64,000 nucleotides of DNA from assembly GCA_030761205.1 (NCBI GenBank), contig JAULJL010000003.1, forward strand, positions 32,212,301 through 32,276,300. Direction: 5' to 3'. Below, one piece after another: positions 31,287-43,941 of this stretch. The stretch is from Fremontodendron californicum. Its lineage: Eukaryota > Streptophyta > Magnoliopsida > Malvales > Malvaceae. The position numbers and the translations under genes were made by a program. How positions within the stretch are numbered: position 1 is the first letter of the stretch; each line of letters opens with the position of its first letter. A model generated the notes under the pieces. The model saw only the letters and a program-made list of their open reading frames with translations, searched no databases and was not told the origin of the DNA.

Positions 31287-32240
31287 CTAATTACGCCTTC
31301 CCGGCCCTCTATCAATCAGTGTTGTTGGATCGATCCACTTGATCTCTATAAGAGATCGCACGTTCTTTTTTAAGGCTATACAGTCTTCAATGCTATGGCC
31401 AGCAATTCCACAGTGATAATCACATCTTGCATTTGGATTATACCACCTGGGATACGGTGGTAACAAGGGTTTCAGCGGGACATAGACAACCATGTGATTT
31501 TGGATCAGTATAGGGAGAAGCTCCTGGTAGCTGATTGGAATGGGATCATACTGCTCTTGAGTCTTTTTTTTGGGTTGTTTCTTAGTCGCACACGGCCTAG
31601 GAGTTGGGGCACTTGGTGGCGGTACTAAGGTCCGAACCGGAGTGTTTACATAGGGAGATTGCAGAATAACAAGGCAAGGGTATGGATTTGGACTCGAGAC
31701 CCTTGGAGGTTGTACATAATTTGAGGTTCCTATCCCAGATGCTTGATAAGGTGGTTGATAAGGGAAATAGTACGAACTGCCAGTTGGTGGTAATGGAGTG
31801 GGATTCAGGGGTCCCGTAGTGATCCTCCCAGTGGATAATTGGGCCATAGTAGGGTGAGGATACTGGTTTGGTCCTAGGACCAATTGCAAGGACTGTTTGG
31901 GATCTGAGGTTTCTATTCTTGGTATCAGGCTCTCGGGTTTAATCATTTTCACGATCTTGTCCATAATTTCATCAGGATTGCAACCTTTGTGGCATTGACA
32001 AGTGCAAGATCCAACAAGGATTGTATGCTCTGGACCTAATGGTTTTGGTTGATCTGAAGACGATGAAGAGTCCTAAGAAAGTTTCCTCTTACCCTTACCC
32101 ATATCCTCAAACATTTTCATCATTTTGGCAAGCTGTTATTTCACCTCCCGGATTTCATGCCCAAATTCCTCTTGATTGAGTTCCAAAGCACACAATCGTT
32201 CCTCCGATTCATTCCTCATATCTCGAACCTTTTCATGCAA
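31287..32240 (-). pseudogene. Gag-like module 1 of B1 (coiled coil, Pro-rich linker, zinc-knuckle-like end)
   Basis: The open part (31964-31287, 225 codons) starts MDKIVKMIKPESLIPRIETS, runs through a Pro/Tyr-rich linker and ends with PIPISYQELLPILIQNH, RWYNPNARCDYHCGIAGHSI and EDC, a C-x2-H-C..H..C zinc-knuckle-like motif typical of the C-terminus of this gag type. Upstream (32240-31965) a decayed coiled coil (MRNESEERL-like) is readable through stops. The capsid domain expected between coiled coil and linker is absent; it is found instead in module 2. Function unknown; a nucleic-acid-binding role is plausible. Confidence 0.75.
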
Positions 32241-32269
32241 ATGAAAATGTCATGAGATTAAAAATACAA

Positions 32270-32640
32270 TTATGAAGGTACATGCTCTATTCTTATGTGC
32301 ATGAATATACTGATGATTAATACATGAACATATCCAGAGAAATTATGATGACTATGTATGCCATGGATGCAATCTAATGCCAACATGATGCATTTTTTTA
32401 AAAAAAATAAAAGAATAAATTGATGCACATGTATATACAAATAATGACCATGCATGTCATAAACATATTCTACAATGAATGACCATGCATGCTATGACTG
32501 TAACATGATGTCAAAATGATACATGCAAATAATAAATGAATTAACACAAAGGTAGGTACAAAGAATGACCATATACATCACAAATGTATTCTATGATGAG
32601 TAACCATGCATGTTAGGACTGTAACATGATGCCAAAATAA
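32270..32640 (-). repeat. Degenerate tandem array before module 1 of B1
   Basis: Repeated GACCATGCATG, CATGATG and ACATGTATATACAAA motifs form loose units of about 100 bp. It is equivalent to 45060-45480 in D. Confidence 0.65.
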
Positions 32641-33039
32641 ATGAATTAACACAAAGATATACACAAAGAAGTTAACCAATGATTACACGAAATTGGTGGG
32701 ACCTAAATCTTGATTATTCAAAAATCTCATTATGCAAGATTTTCCTCCAAATTTAATTTATGATTTTTTGAAACATGTTTTCTCTATGAAAAACCAATCA
32801 TATTATTTTCAAAAGAATTTCAGGGTAGTGGATCCTACTATGGTACAATATCCAAATGTTCATGTAACACTACCGGTTTTATGAAATCATCAAATAAGAT
32901 TATTATTACCATCCATTTATTGCAAAAAAATGAGATCAACAATACAACCATAAATGTACATGCTCTATTCACACATGCATGAAATGTGCAAAATGCAAAA
33001 ACGTTTAAAAAAGAATGTTTGTATTTTGAATTTCAAAAA

Positions 33040-33685
33040 GTTAGTGAACACTTGCCCCAACAATATCTACTTATATAGTATCACAGTGCCTTTGGGGCTG
33101 ATTATCACATTTATTACGGGCGATGTACGTACATCGTTGCCCAATCTACAACACTTATTCAGACTGTAAAATAGGTAACAAAAGGTTTAGAAATGTCCCT
33201 CCATGTGTTACTATCTTCGGTATATCTAACAAAAATCCGGCATGGCTTCGCCTAGGTTCACTATATGAGGGTGAATTGGTTCTAAAGGCCCTAAATTGCT
33301 CCTCACTGTCGTCGGTGAAGGCTAGTAAGGCACCCCGATAAAAGCGGGTTCAATTCGTTAGAGTCTATTTCCCTAGCCCATGCGGATTGTTAATCACGAA
33401 GGCTTAGTTACTTTGCTCCCACCTGTAAGGACGAAACCCGAGTATAGGGCTCATGATATGCAAATGCACGTGTGGGGTGTATGGGGGAACGACAAACCTT
33501 TCACCACCTATTCTACAAACCTTATTCTAATGCATGCACATGAATATGGACATATTTAAAAATATTTTATTATTTTCAAAATTCTCCTTATTAAAAAAAT
33601 GTGGGAATTAAAATTAAATAACAATTAAACCAAGAAAACCGAGACTTTGATAACACACGACTAATTCTAGGCCTGACTCTCTAAT
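33040..33685 (-). other. Leader of B1 with a conserved palindromic block
   Basis: The non-coding leader between the primer site and module 1. Positions 33100-33480 are shared with A and D. At 33121-33136 lies the perfect 16 bp palindrome CGATGTACGTACATCG. An antisense open frame (33123-33341, plus strand) begins within it but shows no protein-level conservation with D. Confidence 0.7.
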
Positions 33686-33704
33686 GTCCCCAGCGGAGTC
33701 GCCA
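33686..33704 (-). other. Primer-binding site of B1 (tRNA-Arg type)
   Basis: The plus strand reads gtccccagcggagtcgcca, which matches the 3' end of plant tRNA-Arg including the CCA, 4 bp from the LTR end. It is the best-preserved primer site of this family in the window. Confidence 0.9.
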
Positions 33705-33708
33705 AGCT

Positions 33709-36700
33709 GTCTCAACCTAAAAAATAACAAGTCTCATCGCAAGACATTATTATTCGTTAAGGGTGACATTAAAAAAAACAAGGAAAAGTCGACTTAATTC
33801 TTCTAGAAAAACGAAGGTTTTGAAAATAACCTTGAAAAAGACGTGGAGTCGCCACCAATCTTTTTTGGCTAGGTGTGATCAGCCACCTATTAAAACCGGT
33901 TTTATAAAACATTTTAAAATTAATTAAAACAGTTTTTAAAACCAATTTCAAGCCTGCGTTTTAAACCAGAGAAATCAAAGAAGCGGGTTTGGGACTCGGT
34001 TACGTGTGGGGAAGGGTTAGTACCCCCACAACGCCCGTATAAAATGGTACCTTATTAATCGTGTGTTGTCTCAAGTCTCGGTAAAAAAGTCGATTTTTAA
34101 TTTGGTATTACAAGTTAATTCCCAATTTAAAGAAAAATAATTCCATTTTTAATTGAAAATGATCCGAAATTTATTAATTCAAAATTTTCCTATATTCCCC
34201 AACAAAAGTGGCAAAATATAGAAATTTTTATTAGTTTTGAAAACTTTTCGAATCATTCTTATTTTAAAAAAGATATTCCGTTATTAATGATAATTGATGA
34301 TATCCTCCCCAGCAAACCCGGCAGAGAACTCATGAATTATTTTAACTCGGGAATATCTTTATTTTATTGAAAATCATTACCTTTTTCAAAATATTTTTAA
34401 AAAATATGAATATGTGTGACATAAATAAAATGACATAGCAAAGTCTAGATAATATATTGCAACTTAAATGGTATGATATAATTTAAATGTCTTAGCACAT
34501 TCTAATTGAAATGAAATATCTTAAGTCATATGATATGAAATGAAATGACCTAGGTAACATAATATATTCTATATGAAATGTAATATCCTAAATGATATAA
34601 TATATTCTAAATGAAATGAAATGACCTAGGTAACATAATATATTCTACATGAAATGAAATGACCTAGGTAACATAATATATTCTATATGAAATAAAATGA
34701 CCTAGGTAACATAATATATTCTATATGAAATGAAATATCCTAAGTCACATGATATATTCTAAATAGAATAAAATGATTTATATGACATGGCAAATATAAA
34801 AGATATGGCATATAATCTAAATGATATGAAATGACATGAAATATAAAATAATGCTAACATATAATATGCATGAAAATAAAAATAAAAATAATAATGCATG
34901 AACATAGTATATGCTAAATAATATGACAAAAATAACTAAATAAAAAGCATAGGATATCATGAAATATTCAAAACCATATAACAATTAATATAATATCAAA
35001 ATTTTAAATCAAAGACAATAACACCATCATGAAAATTAACACAGCAAAAATCACATATTATATAGTATGCATGAATATGGAAAATGCAATGCATGAGAAT
35101 GTATTTTTTCCTTTAATTAAGAAAATCCGTATATCTAAAAAGATATCCTGCTAACTTAGGAAAATATATCAAATTAAATATTCTAAAACCAAAATACTTT
35201 ATGATTGTTTGAAAAAAATTTTGAAATGCTTAGATTAAAAATAAAAACTTAGCTAAACCCTATTTAAAGGGCTCTAATTTCCTAAGTTTAAAATCCCGGA
35301 CTTGACCACACTAAACCCGAGATTTAAAAAATCATTTTTAGAGTTTAAGAAGGATTAGAAACTACCCTAAGTCAGTAGCTAAACTTCCTAATCAGCCCCC
35401 TCTAAGTAACTTAACCAAAATAGAAAAATGATTTTCCTTCAAATCCAATTCTGCCTTTACTGTCCAGTATCAAAGCACGACTTTTTACCCTATTTTTAAA
35501 AATTCAAAAAAATCTAAAAACAATACTGGAGACTCAAGACATGTAAAAATACACGGTAAATAATCGACTTAATTTTTTGATTAAAGATGACTGCCCAGAA
35601 AAATCGAAAAAGTAAGAGTACTGGGTGAAAAAAACTGTTTTGCCAAAACACATTTTTTTTGCCTTTGATAAAATCTTTTAAAAATCAAAGAAAAAATGTT
35701 AGAGACTCTACTGAGGACTCACAAATAGTAGCAAACACTTTTGAAAAGTTTGGCAGAAATTGGCTTAGTAAAAAAAATTCACAAAGGTAGAATAATCAAT
35801 TTGACAACTCTTTAATTTTCCACAAGTATGCTCAAAATGAGCATGACTTTGAACCATTGATTGGTCTAAGTCATAAATCATGCGGCAAGGACATGAAATG
35901 CATGAAAATAAAGCAAATATTGATGCATGAAATGCATGATTTAAAACCTAAATGACATGAAAAATGCATGGCATCAATAAAATGATCTAGACCTAAATGA
36001 ACTTGCATGGCATTTAATGCAACCTAGGTCTAAAATGCCTAAATATGCATGGCAATACAAGCCAATCCTAAACCTAAAGAATGCATGGCAATAACACAAA
36101 CATATACCATGCTTAAACAAAATACACAACCAATTATCATGAAAATACAAACCTATCAACTAGCATAACAAAAATGCACATACAAAGCTTAAAAGAGAGG
36201 GGTGGCCGAATGGTCTCATACTTTAAAATGAGCATGGCATTTTCACAAACACATGATATACTAACATGCATAGCTAAAGAATAATACTCAAATCATGCAA
36301 ATATAAAGTAAAGGCATGAAAACCAATAGGCATTTTCACAAACACATGGATTAACAAAATGTAAAACATAAACAAACTTAAACATTTTGAAAACATAAAA
36401 TAAAAAATGCAAGACAAGTAAAATAAACATAATAACAAGATAATAGACTTAAAAATGGAAACAAGAAAGCAACTAAATCCAAACAAGCTTCATGTTTATG
36501 TGTTTGAAGAAGATTTAAAGCATCAAAACTTGTTAAATATCACTAATAACATGAAATAAAAACAAAACAGCAACTACACTAAAAAAAAGCCATTAACCCA
36601 CCCCTCTAAGTCATGAAAAAAAAATTCTCAAAGCTTTTTCCAAGAAAGTATAAAGAAGAACTTGAAGAAGAATATTAAAAACACTTATTTTCAAAAGAAA

Positions 36701-38552
36701 AATCAATAGAAACTCACCAAAATAGCAATCAAAACAGCAAATCAAGAATAGAAAATCAAAGAAAGTGCAAGAGTATGGTGCTTAAAGCAACCTCTAGAAG
36801 CTATATTGCAAGCTTTTTCTCTTCTAACTTTCTTTTCTTTTCTAAACTTTTCTTTTTTCCTTTCAACAATGGGAGAAAATCAGCCAAACAAGAGGGAATA
36901 GAGAATGAAAATGACAGAGAGACCCCCTCTCCCTTGTAGTGCCCGAATGGCCTTATTTTGCTAGGATGTTGTCATTTTTTCTTCAACCAATTTTGATCCA
37001 AAGGCTATTGATCCAAGATGTTTAAAATGTGAAATTATCACCCTTAGATTAGGTAATCAGCTATCCACAATTACAGCTGTTCAACAATCTTAAGCCATTA
37101 TATGACATTCTCCCTCTTCATGCATTGGTCCATGTGACTTAATTACAAAGGCTTGATCAAAAAAATAACTACCTTCCTCTTCATTGTTGGCCTTTTGATT
37201 AAAAATCAGAAAATATTTGCCCACCATTGGGCCTTGGCCGGCTGACCCCTCATCTTCCAGCCCATGCTTCATTTTTTTTAAAAGACAAGAAAAGTCATTT
37301 TCGGTTTCTTGGGTAAAATAACCTTTTTGCCTCCCGAACGTAAATAAATAGCAAACAGAGTCCAAATTTTATTTTTCAATACTTCCAAAATAATAAAAAA
37401 GTGAATTCTGGAGGTTTTCAAAATTTTTCGAGCCCATTTGCTATTTATTTGGATTTTTTCTTCCAAAATTGTCCTTTTGTGCTCCCAAACTTTACCATTT
37501 TTTAAACGAGCTCCAAATCCAGATTTTTCTTCACCAATATCTTCCAAATAATTTAAAAGTATGATCTGGAAGTTTTCATAATTTTTGGTACTCATTTGTT
37601 ATTTTATTCGGGATTTATCTGCTTGAATTACTGCATAGTGGCCCGAGATTTGGCCATTTTGCAAATAAACTCTGAATCTGGATTTTCTTTTGCAAATCTC
37701 TTCCAAATTATTTAAGAATGATATCTGCAAATTTTCAGAATTTTTGGAGTTCATTTGCTATTTTTCCGGGATTTATCTTCTTCAATTTCTACATAGGGGA
37801 CCCGTATTTGGCCATTTTGCAAACGAACTCCGAATCCGGATTTTGTTTGGCCAATCTCTTTGAAATGATTTAAGAATGAGATCTGCAAATTTTCAGAATT
37901 TTTGGAGTTCATTTGCTATTTTTCCCAAATTTTCCAATTTTGCCCTTTTACCTCCGAACTGAGCCTTGGGCTATCCTTGTTTAATCACTCCTCATCAATT
38001 AGGGGCTTTAGTCTTATCAAATCGACCCATTTTGTAATTCTTCCAAATTTCACCGAAATCCACCAAAAACCTTAATTCTCGATTTTCTTCGGAATTGACT
38101 TTTCTTTCAATTTTTCTTTCAAGTAGCTTTTCCATTACCCGTAGTTAGTGCTTATCTTTCATTTGGAACCTTCAATTTCGACCAATTTGATCGTTTAAGC
38201 ACTTTTTGCCAAATATCTCGAACTAGGGTTTCCTTTCTATTGAATCTCTGTAACCTAACTTCCAAACTCCATATCCTTTGATGTAGACCTCGGATTATCA
38301 AAATTCTTTCACCATTTTTCAATTGAACTTCAAATCTTGATTTTGAAAGTGGATTGACTTTTTCAGTAGTTGACTTTTGAGGTTGACTTTTTGAGGTTGA
38401 CTTTTTCAAGTTTGACTTTTTATGCTTGCCTTCTTAGACTAAGTCTCGGAGTACCACCTGCAAGATGAAAAAAGTCTTTTTACATTCTGAAACATCAATT
38501 TAGGAAGAAAACATACATGTTTTAGTGTTTCGGACAAAATTAGGTGTCAACA
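33709..38552 (-). repeat. 5' LTR of B1
   Basis: The LTR is 4844 bp. On the minus strand it starts TGTTGACACC and ends with the family end GGTTGAGACA. It contains degenerate arrays with GACCTAGGTAACATAATATA units at 34550-34730, about 157 bp units at 37370-37950 (landmark: GTTCATTTGCTATTTTTCC-like core), and five TTGAC motifs at 38352-38430. No genes; the small open frames are not conserved among LTR copies. Confidence 0.88.
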
Positions 38553-39670
38553 GCAGCTTTGATGGATTCATGTCGATCAGACATTAAGCATATGTCAGGT
38601 TGTGTTGTCACATGTATACGCAAATTAGTGAGAAAAAAGGACCAAGCCTCCGCTGTCTCACCCTCCGCAATGGCAAAGGCAATTGGTAGTATATTTCGGT
38701 TGCCATCTTGTGCAATAGCGAACAACAATGTTCCTTTGAATTTTCCATATAAGAATGTACCGTTTATTTGCAAAATAGGTTTACAATATGGAAACCCTTC
38801 AATGTATGACTTTAATGTCCAAAAAAGTCGATGGAATATTCTCTTACCCTAGACCATTCGATCACCATGATATGCAGGTACCGTTTGCAATTCCACAGTT
38901 GTACCAGGAACGAAATGTTGCATTGCACCCAACCAATTCTGTAGATCATTGTACGATCTATCCCAATCGCCAAAGACTCGAATAATTGCCTTTTTCTTTG
39001 CTTTCCATGCTTTCCTATAAGAAGTGATGTATCCATACTGGATTCGCATCTCAGCGATTAAAACTGAAATGAAAATCTCCGGATTTGCATGGACCAATAA
39101 CAGAATGCATGAACAAATCATGTTAGAATCTAATTTGCAATGATCCTGTGAAATTCTTCCCGATGTGCAAGTATGAGGCCTATTATATTTTCTAATCTCC
39201 CATACTTGTTTCTTCTTCATGAATGTTGCCCTTATTCTCCAATTGCATCATTTCCCATACATTGGACACTTGCCATGATATTTGGTTGGCTCGGATTCAA
39301 TAACTCTGTACTCTACAGAGTTTTTGATGTTGTAGTGCTTAATAGCTGAAAGCACAGCCTCTTAAGTTAGAAATTATAACCCAACATAGAGATCAACTCT
39401 AGATGGATTCCAACTCAGAGGTGCAGCAAATGTATGACCATATTCAGGAAATTCTAGCACTTGCATTGCATCTAGATCCAGGGTGCGCATATGGGATGCA
39501 GGCTTATAAGGGGGAAGAACTCCATAAGTGTTGATATCAGGGCCAACGTCTCAGTCAGAATCATTACTCTCATCACTGTCATTTGCGAATTCAGCATACT
39601 CTTCTTCTTGCTCACTAAAGTCACCAATATATTCACCATGGACTCCACATGACTGAATAAAATATGGTGA
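38553..39670 (-). pseudogene. MULE (MuDR-type) transposase, broken and split by B1
   Basis: MULE transposases move Mutator-like DNA transposons. Minus-strand translation gives an acidic N-terminal stretch (EQEEEYAEFANDSDE), a region with stops around KHYNIKNSVEYRVIESEPTK, the conserved zone WEIRKYNRPHTCTSGRISQD followed by YRKAWKAKKKAIIRVFGDWD, and the start of the catalytic domain: INGTFLYGKFKGTLL, AFAIAEGETAEAWSFFLTNL and LMSDRHESIKAA. The first catalytic Asp (usual DGTxLxGKYKG) is Asn here; the second (SDRH) is kept. At least three in-frame stops or shifts are visible. The gene is cut at 38553 by the B1 LTR; the C-terminal half and SWIM finger are not in the window. Confidence 0.87.
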
Positions 39671-39756
39671 AAGTAATGAAAGTGAGAAGGATGAGAACGA
39701 AGGTATTATTATTCAACAAAAGAAATAAGAAATAGAGAAGGATGAGAATGACAAGG
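39671..39756. other. Spacer upstream of the MULE with a two-copy repeat
   Basis: The GAGAAGGATGAGAA motif occurs twice (about 39687 and 39736), and the sequence following the second copy resumes after element D at 55774 as TATTATCAC, similar to GTATTATTATT after the first. The pre-insertion locus thus had a short tandem repeat of about 50 bp. Confidence 0.5.
39752..39756. repeat. Target-site duplication of D, left copy (CAAGG)
   Basis: CAAGG precedes the LTR start at 39757 and recurs at 55774-55778 directly after the last LTR base. Confidence 0.92.
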
Positions 39757-42700
39757 TGTAGACACCTAATTTTGTCCGGACCACTAAAACATGTATGTTT
39801 TCTTCCCAAATTGATGTTTCAGAATGTAAAAAGACTTTTTTCATCCTGCAGGTGGTACTCCGAGACTTAGTCTAAGAAGGCAAGCATAAAAAGTCAACCT
39901 TAGAAAGTCAACTTGGAAAAGTCAACTACTTAAAAAGTCAACCCACTTTCAAAATCAAGATTTGAAGTTCAATTGAAAAATGGTGAAAGAATTTTGATAA
40001 TTCGAGGTCTACATCGAAATATATGGAGTTCGGAAGTTGGGTTACGGAGATTTAGTAGAAAGAAAACCCTAGTTCGAGAAATTTGGGAAAAGTACTTAAA
40101 CGATCAAATTGGTCAAAATTGAAGGTTTCAAATGAAAGATAAGCACTGACTACGGGTAATGGAGAAGCTACTTGGAAGAAAAACTGAAAGAAAAGTCAAT
40201 CCGGAAGAAAACTGAGAATTAGGGTTTTTAGTGGATTTCGGTGAAATTTGGAAGAATTACATAAATGGCCTGATTCGATAATATTAAAGCCCCTAATGGA
40301 TGAGGAGTGATAAAAAAAAAAGGATAGCCCAAGGCTTATTTTGAAGAAAATTTGAAAATCGGACTTGTTTTGAGTAAAACCAGGGTTCAGAGGCAAAAGG
40401 GTAAAATTGGAAATTTTGGGAAAATAGCAAATGAACTCCAAAAATTCTGAAAAATTTCAGATCTCATTCTTAAATCATTTCAAAGAAATTGGAAAATAAA
40501 AATCTTGATTCGGAGTTCGTTTGCAAAATGGCCAAATCCCGGGTTCCCTATGCAGAAATTCAAAAAGATAAATCCCGAAAAAATAGCAAATGAACTCCAA
40601 AAATTCTGAAAAATTGAAGATCTCATTCTTAAATTATTTGGAAGAGATTGGCGAAAGAAAATCTGGATTCGAAGTTCGTTTGGAAAATGGCTAAATCCCG
40701 GGCCCACTATGTAGTAATTCAAGCAGATAAATCCCGAAAAAATACCAAATGAGTTTCAAAAATTATGAAAACTTCCAGATCATACTTTTATATTATTTGG
40801 AAGAGATTGGTGAAGAAAAATATGGATTTGGAGCTCGTTGAAAAAATGGTAAAGTTTGGGAGCACAAAAGAGCAATTTTGGAAGAAAAATCCAAATAAAT
40901 AGCAAATGGACTCGAAAATTTTTGAAAACCTCCAGAATTCAATTTGTTATTATTTTGAAAGTATTGAAAAAATGCAATTTGAATTTGGAGTCTGTTTGCT
41001 ATTTATTTATGTTCGAGGGGCAAAAAGGTTATTTTACCAAAAAATCGAAAAGGCTTTTCTTGCCTTTTAATAAAAAGAAGCATGGGCTGGAAGAAAAGGG
41101 GTTGGTCGGCCAAGGCCCAAGGATGGGAAGATATTTTCTGATTTTTAATCAAAAGGCCAATAATGAAGAAGAATTTAGTTATTTTTTTTATCAAGTCTTT
41201 GCAAATAAGCCACATGGACCAATGCATGAAGAGGGAGAGTGTCAACATAATGGCTTAAGATTCTTGAATAGTTGTAATTATGGATAGCTGATGGCCTAAT
41301 CTAAGGGTGATAATTTCATATTTTAAACATCTTGGATCAATAGCCTTTGGATGAAAATTGGTTGAAAGAAAAATGACAACATCCTAGCATTGGGGGGGCA
41401 TTCGGCCACTACTAGGGGGAATCTCTCTCTTTTTCATTTTGAGCTATTCACTCTCTATTTCACTCTTGTTTTGGCTGATTTTCTCTCCATGGTTGAAAGG
41501 CAAAAAGAAAAGTTTAGAAAAGAAAAGAAAGTTAGAAGAGAAAAAGCTTGCAATATAGCTTTAGAGGTTGCTTTAAGCAACATACTCTTTTACTTTCTTT
41601 GATTTTCCATTCTTGATTTGCTATTTTTATTACTATTTTGGAGAGTTTCTTTCGATTTTTCTTTTTAAAATAAGTGTTTTTAATATTCTTCTTCAAGTTC
41701 TTCTTTATACTCTCTTGGAAAAAGCTTTGAGAAATTTTTTCCTTTTGTTTTTGGGGTGGCCGAATGGCTTGTTTTTTAGTATAGTTGCTGTTTGCATTTT
41801 TTATTTAATGTTATTCTTGATATTTAACAAGTTTTGATGCTTTAAATCTTCTTCTAATACATAAACATGAAGCTTGTTTTAATTTGGTTTCTTGCTTGTT
41901 TCCATTTTTAAGTCTATTATCTTATTATAATATTTATTTTACTTGTCCTGCATTTTTGATTTTCTGTTATCAAAATATTTAAGTTTGTTTATGTTTTACA
42001 TTTTGTAATCCATGTGTTTGTGAAAATGCCTATTGGTTTTCATGCCTTTACTTTATATTTGCATGATTTGAGTGTTATTCTTTAGCTATGCATGTTAGTA
42101 TATTAAGTGTTGGTGAAAATGCCATGCTCATTTTTATATAGACCATTCGGCCACCCATATTTTTTAAGCTGTGCATTTCTGTTATGTTAGTTGATAGGTT
42201 TGCATTTTCATGATATTTGGTTGTGTATGTTATTTAAGCATGCTACATGTTTGTGTTATTGCCATGCATTCTTTAGGTTTAGGATTGGTTTGCTTTGCCA
42301 TGCATATTCATGCATTTTAGACCTAGGTTGCATTAAATGCCATGCAAGTTCATTTAGGGCTAGGTCATTTTAGTGATGCCATGCATTTTTCATGTCATTT
42401 AGGTTTTAAATCATGCATTTTATGCATTATATTTGTTTTATTTTCATGCATTTCATGTCATTGCCACATGATTTATTACTTAGGCCAATCAATGGCTCAA
42501 AGTCATGCTCATTTTGAACATACTTGTGAAAAATTAAAGAGTTGTCAAATTGATTATTCTACCTTTGTGATTTTTTTTACTTAGCCAATTTTTGCCTAAC
42601 TTTTCAAAAGTGCTAGTTACTGTTTGTGAGTCTTTAGGAGAGTCTCTAACATTTTTACTTTGATTTTTAAATGATTTTATCAAAGGCAAAAAAATGTGTT

Positions 42701-43919
42701 TTGGCAAAACAGTTTTTTTCACCGAGTACTTGTACTTTCTCGATTTTTCTGGGCAGTCATCTTTAATCAAAAAATTAAGCCGCTTTTTACCCGTGTAGTT
42801 TTACATGTCCTGAGTCTCCAATATTTTGTTTATATTTTTTTGAATTTTTAAAAATAGGGTAAAATATCATGCTTTAAAACTGGACAATAGAGGCATAATT
42901 GAATTTGAGGGAAAATTATTTTTCTATTTTGGTTAAGTTACTTAAAGGGAGCTGATTAGGAAGTTTAGCTACTGACTTAGGGTAGTTTCTAAGCATTATT
43001 TTATGTTTCATGTCATTTAGATTATATGCCATATCATTTATATTTGTCATGTCATTTAAATCATTTTATTCCATTTAGAATATATCATGTGACTTAGGAT
43101 ATTTCATTTCATTTACAATATGCTAAGACATTTAAATTATATCATACCATTTAGGTTGCATTATATTAGCTAGACTTTGCTATGTCATTTTATTTATGTC
43201 ACACATATTCATATTCATATATATTTTTTTTAAATGTTTTGAAAAAGGTAATGATTTTCAATAAAATAAAGATATTCCCGAGTTAAAATAATTCATGAGT
43301 TCTCTGCCGGGTTTGCTGGGGAGGATATCATCAATTATCATTAATAATGGAATATCTTCTTTAAACTAAGAATGATTCGGAAAGTTTTCCAAACTAATAA
43401 AATTTTCTATATTTTGCCATGTTTGTTGGGGAATATAGGAAATTTTGAATTAATAAATTTCGAATCATCTTCAATTAAAAAAATGAAATTATTTTTCTTT
43501 AAATTGGGAATCAACTTGAAATACCAAATTAAAAATCGACTTTTTACCGAGACTTGAGATAACACACGATTAATAAGGTACCGTTTTATACGGGCATTGT
43601 GGGGGTGCTAATCCTTCCCCACACGTAATCGAGTCCCGAACCCGCTTCTTTGATTTCTCTGGTTTAAAACGCAGACTTGAAATTGGTTTTAAAAAAATAT
43701 TTTAATTAATTTTAAAATGTTTTATAAATCAGTTTTAATAGGTGTCCGAGCATACCTAGCTAAAATAGATTGGTGGCGACTCCATGTCTTTTTCAAGGTC
43801 ATTTTCAAAACCTTCATTTTCAAGAGGAATTAAGTTAACTTTTCCTTGGTTTTGTTTATGTCACGCTTAACGAATAATAAAGCCTTGCAATGAGACTTGT
43901 TATTTTTTAGGTTGCGACA
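39757..43919 (+). repeat. 5' LTR of D
   Basis: It starts TGTAGACACC and ends GTTGCGACA. It has four GTCAAC/TTGAC motifs at 39888-39953, four units of about 157 bp (landmarks at 40424, 40580, 40736 and 40893), and a 509 bp deletion at 42992/42993 compared with the 3' LTR (missing 54345-54853). No gene is supported. Confidence 0.93.
40400..40960. repeat. Tandem repeat of about 157 bp in the 5' LTR of D
   Basis: Four units share a core of the form AAATAGCAAATGAACTCCAA followed by AAATT.TGAAAA, at 40424, 40580, 40736 and 40893 (spacings 156, 156 and 157). The same units occur in the 3' LTR (51760-52290) and, diverged, in B1, B2, A and F. Confidence 0.88.
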
Positions 43920-43922
43920 GCT

Positions 43923-43941
43923 TGGTGACTCCACTGGGGAC
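43923..43941 (+). other. Primer-binding site of D (tRNA-Arg type)
   Basis: TGGTGACTCCACTGGGGAC begins 4 bp after the LTR end and is the B1 primer site with two substitutions. Confidence 0.88.

Larger units (their letters stand above)
29326..38552 (-). mobile_element. Element B1: Tat/Ogre-like element, 5' half
   Basis: On the minus strand: LTR from 38552 (TGTTGACACC) to 33709, primer site 33704-33686, leader, gag-like module 1 (32240-31287), repeat array, gag module 2 (30425-29332), then an abrupt join to element C. No pol, polypurine tract or matching 3' LTR can be assigned with certainty. Its 5' end splits a MULE transposase gene. Its internal organisation is the same as that of element D. 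Confidence 0.82.

Noticed and set aside
33123..33341. 72-codon antisense open frame conserved between B1 and D (44401-44619)
   Set aside because: By eye most nucleotide differences between the two copies change the amino acid, the copy in A is broken, and the strand is antisense to the element. Conserved leader DNA or RNA explains it better than a protein.
20949..33708. Treating 20949-24501 as the certain 3' LTR of B1
   Set aside because: No polypurine tract lies next to 24501; element C intervenes with a chimeric join. The LTR could belong to another element that inserted at the end of C, so it is listed separately as B2.
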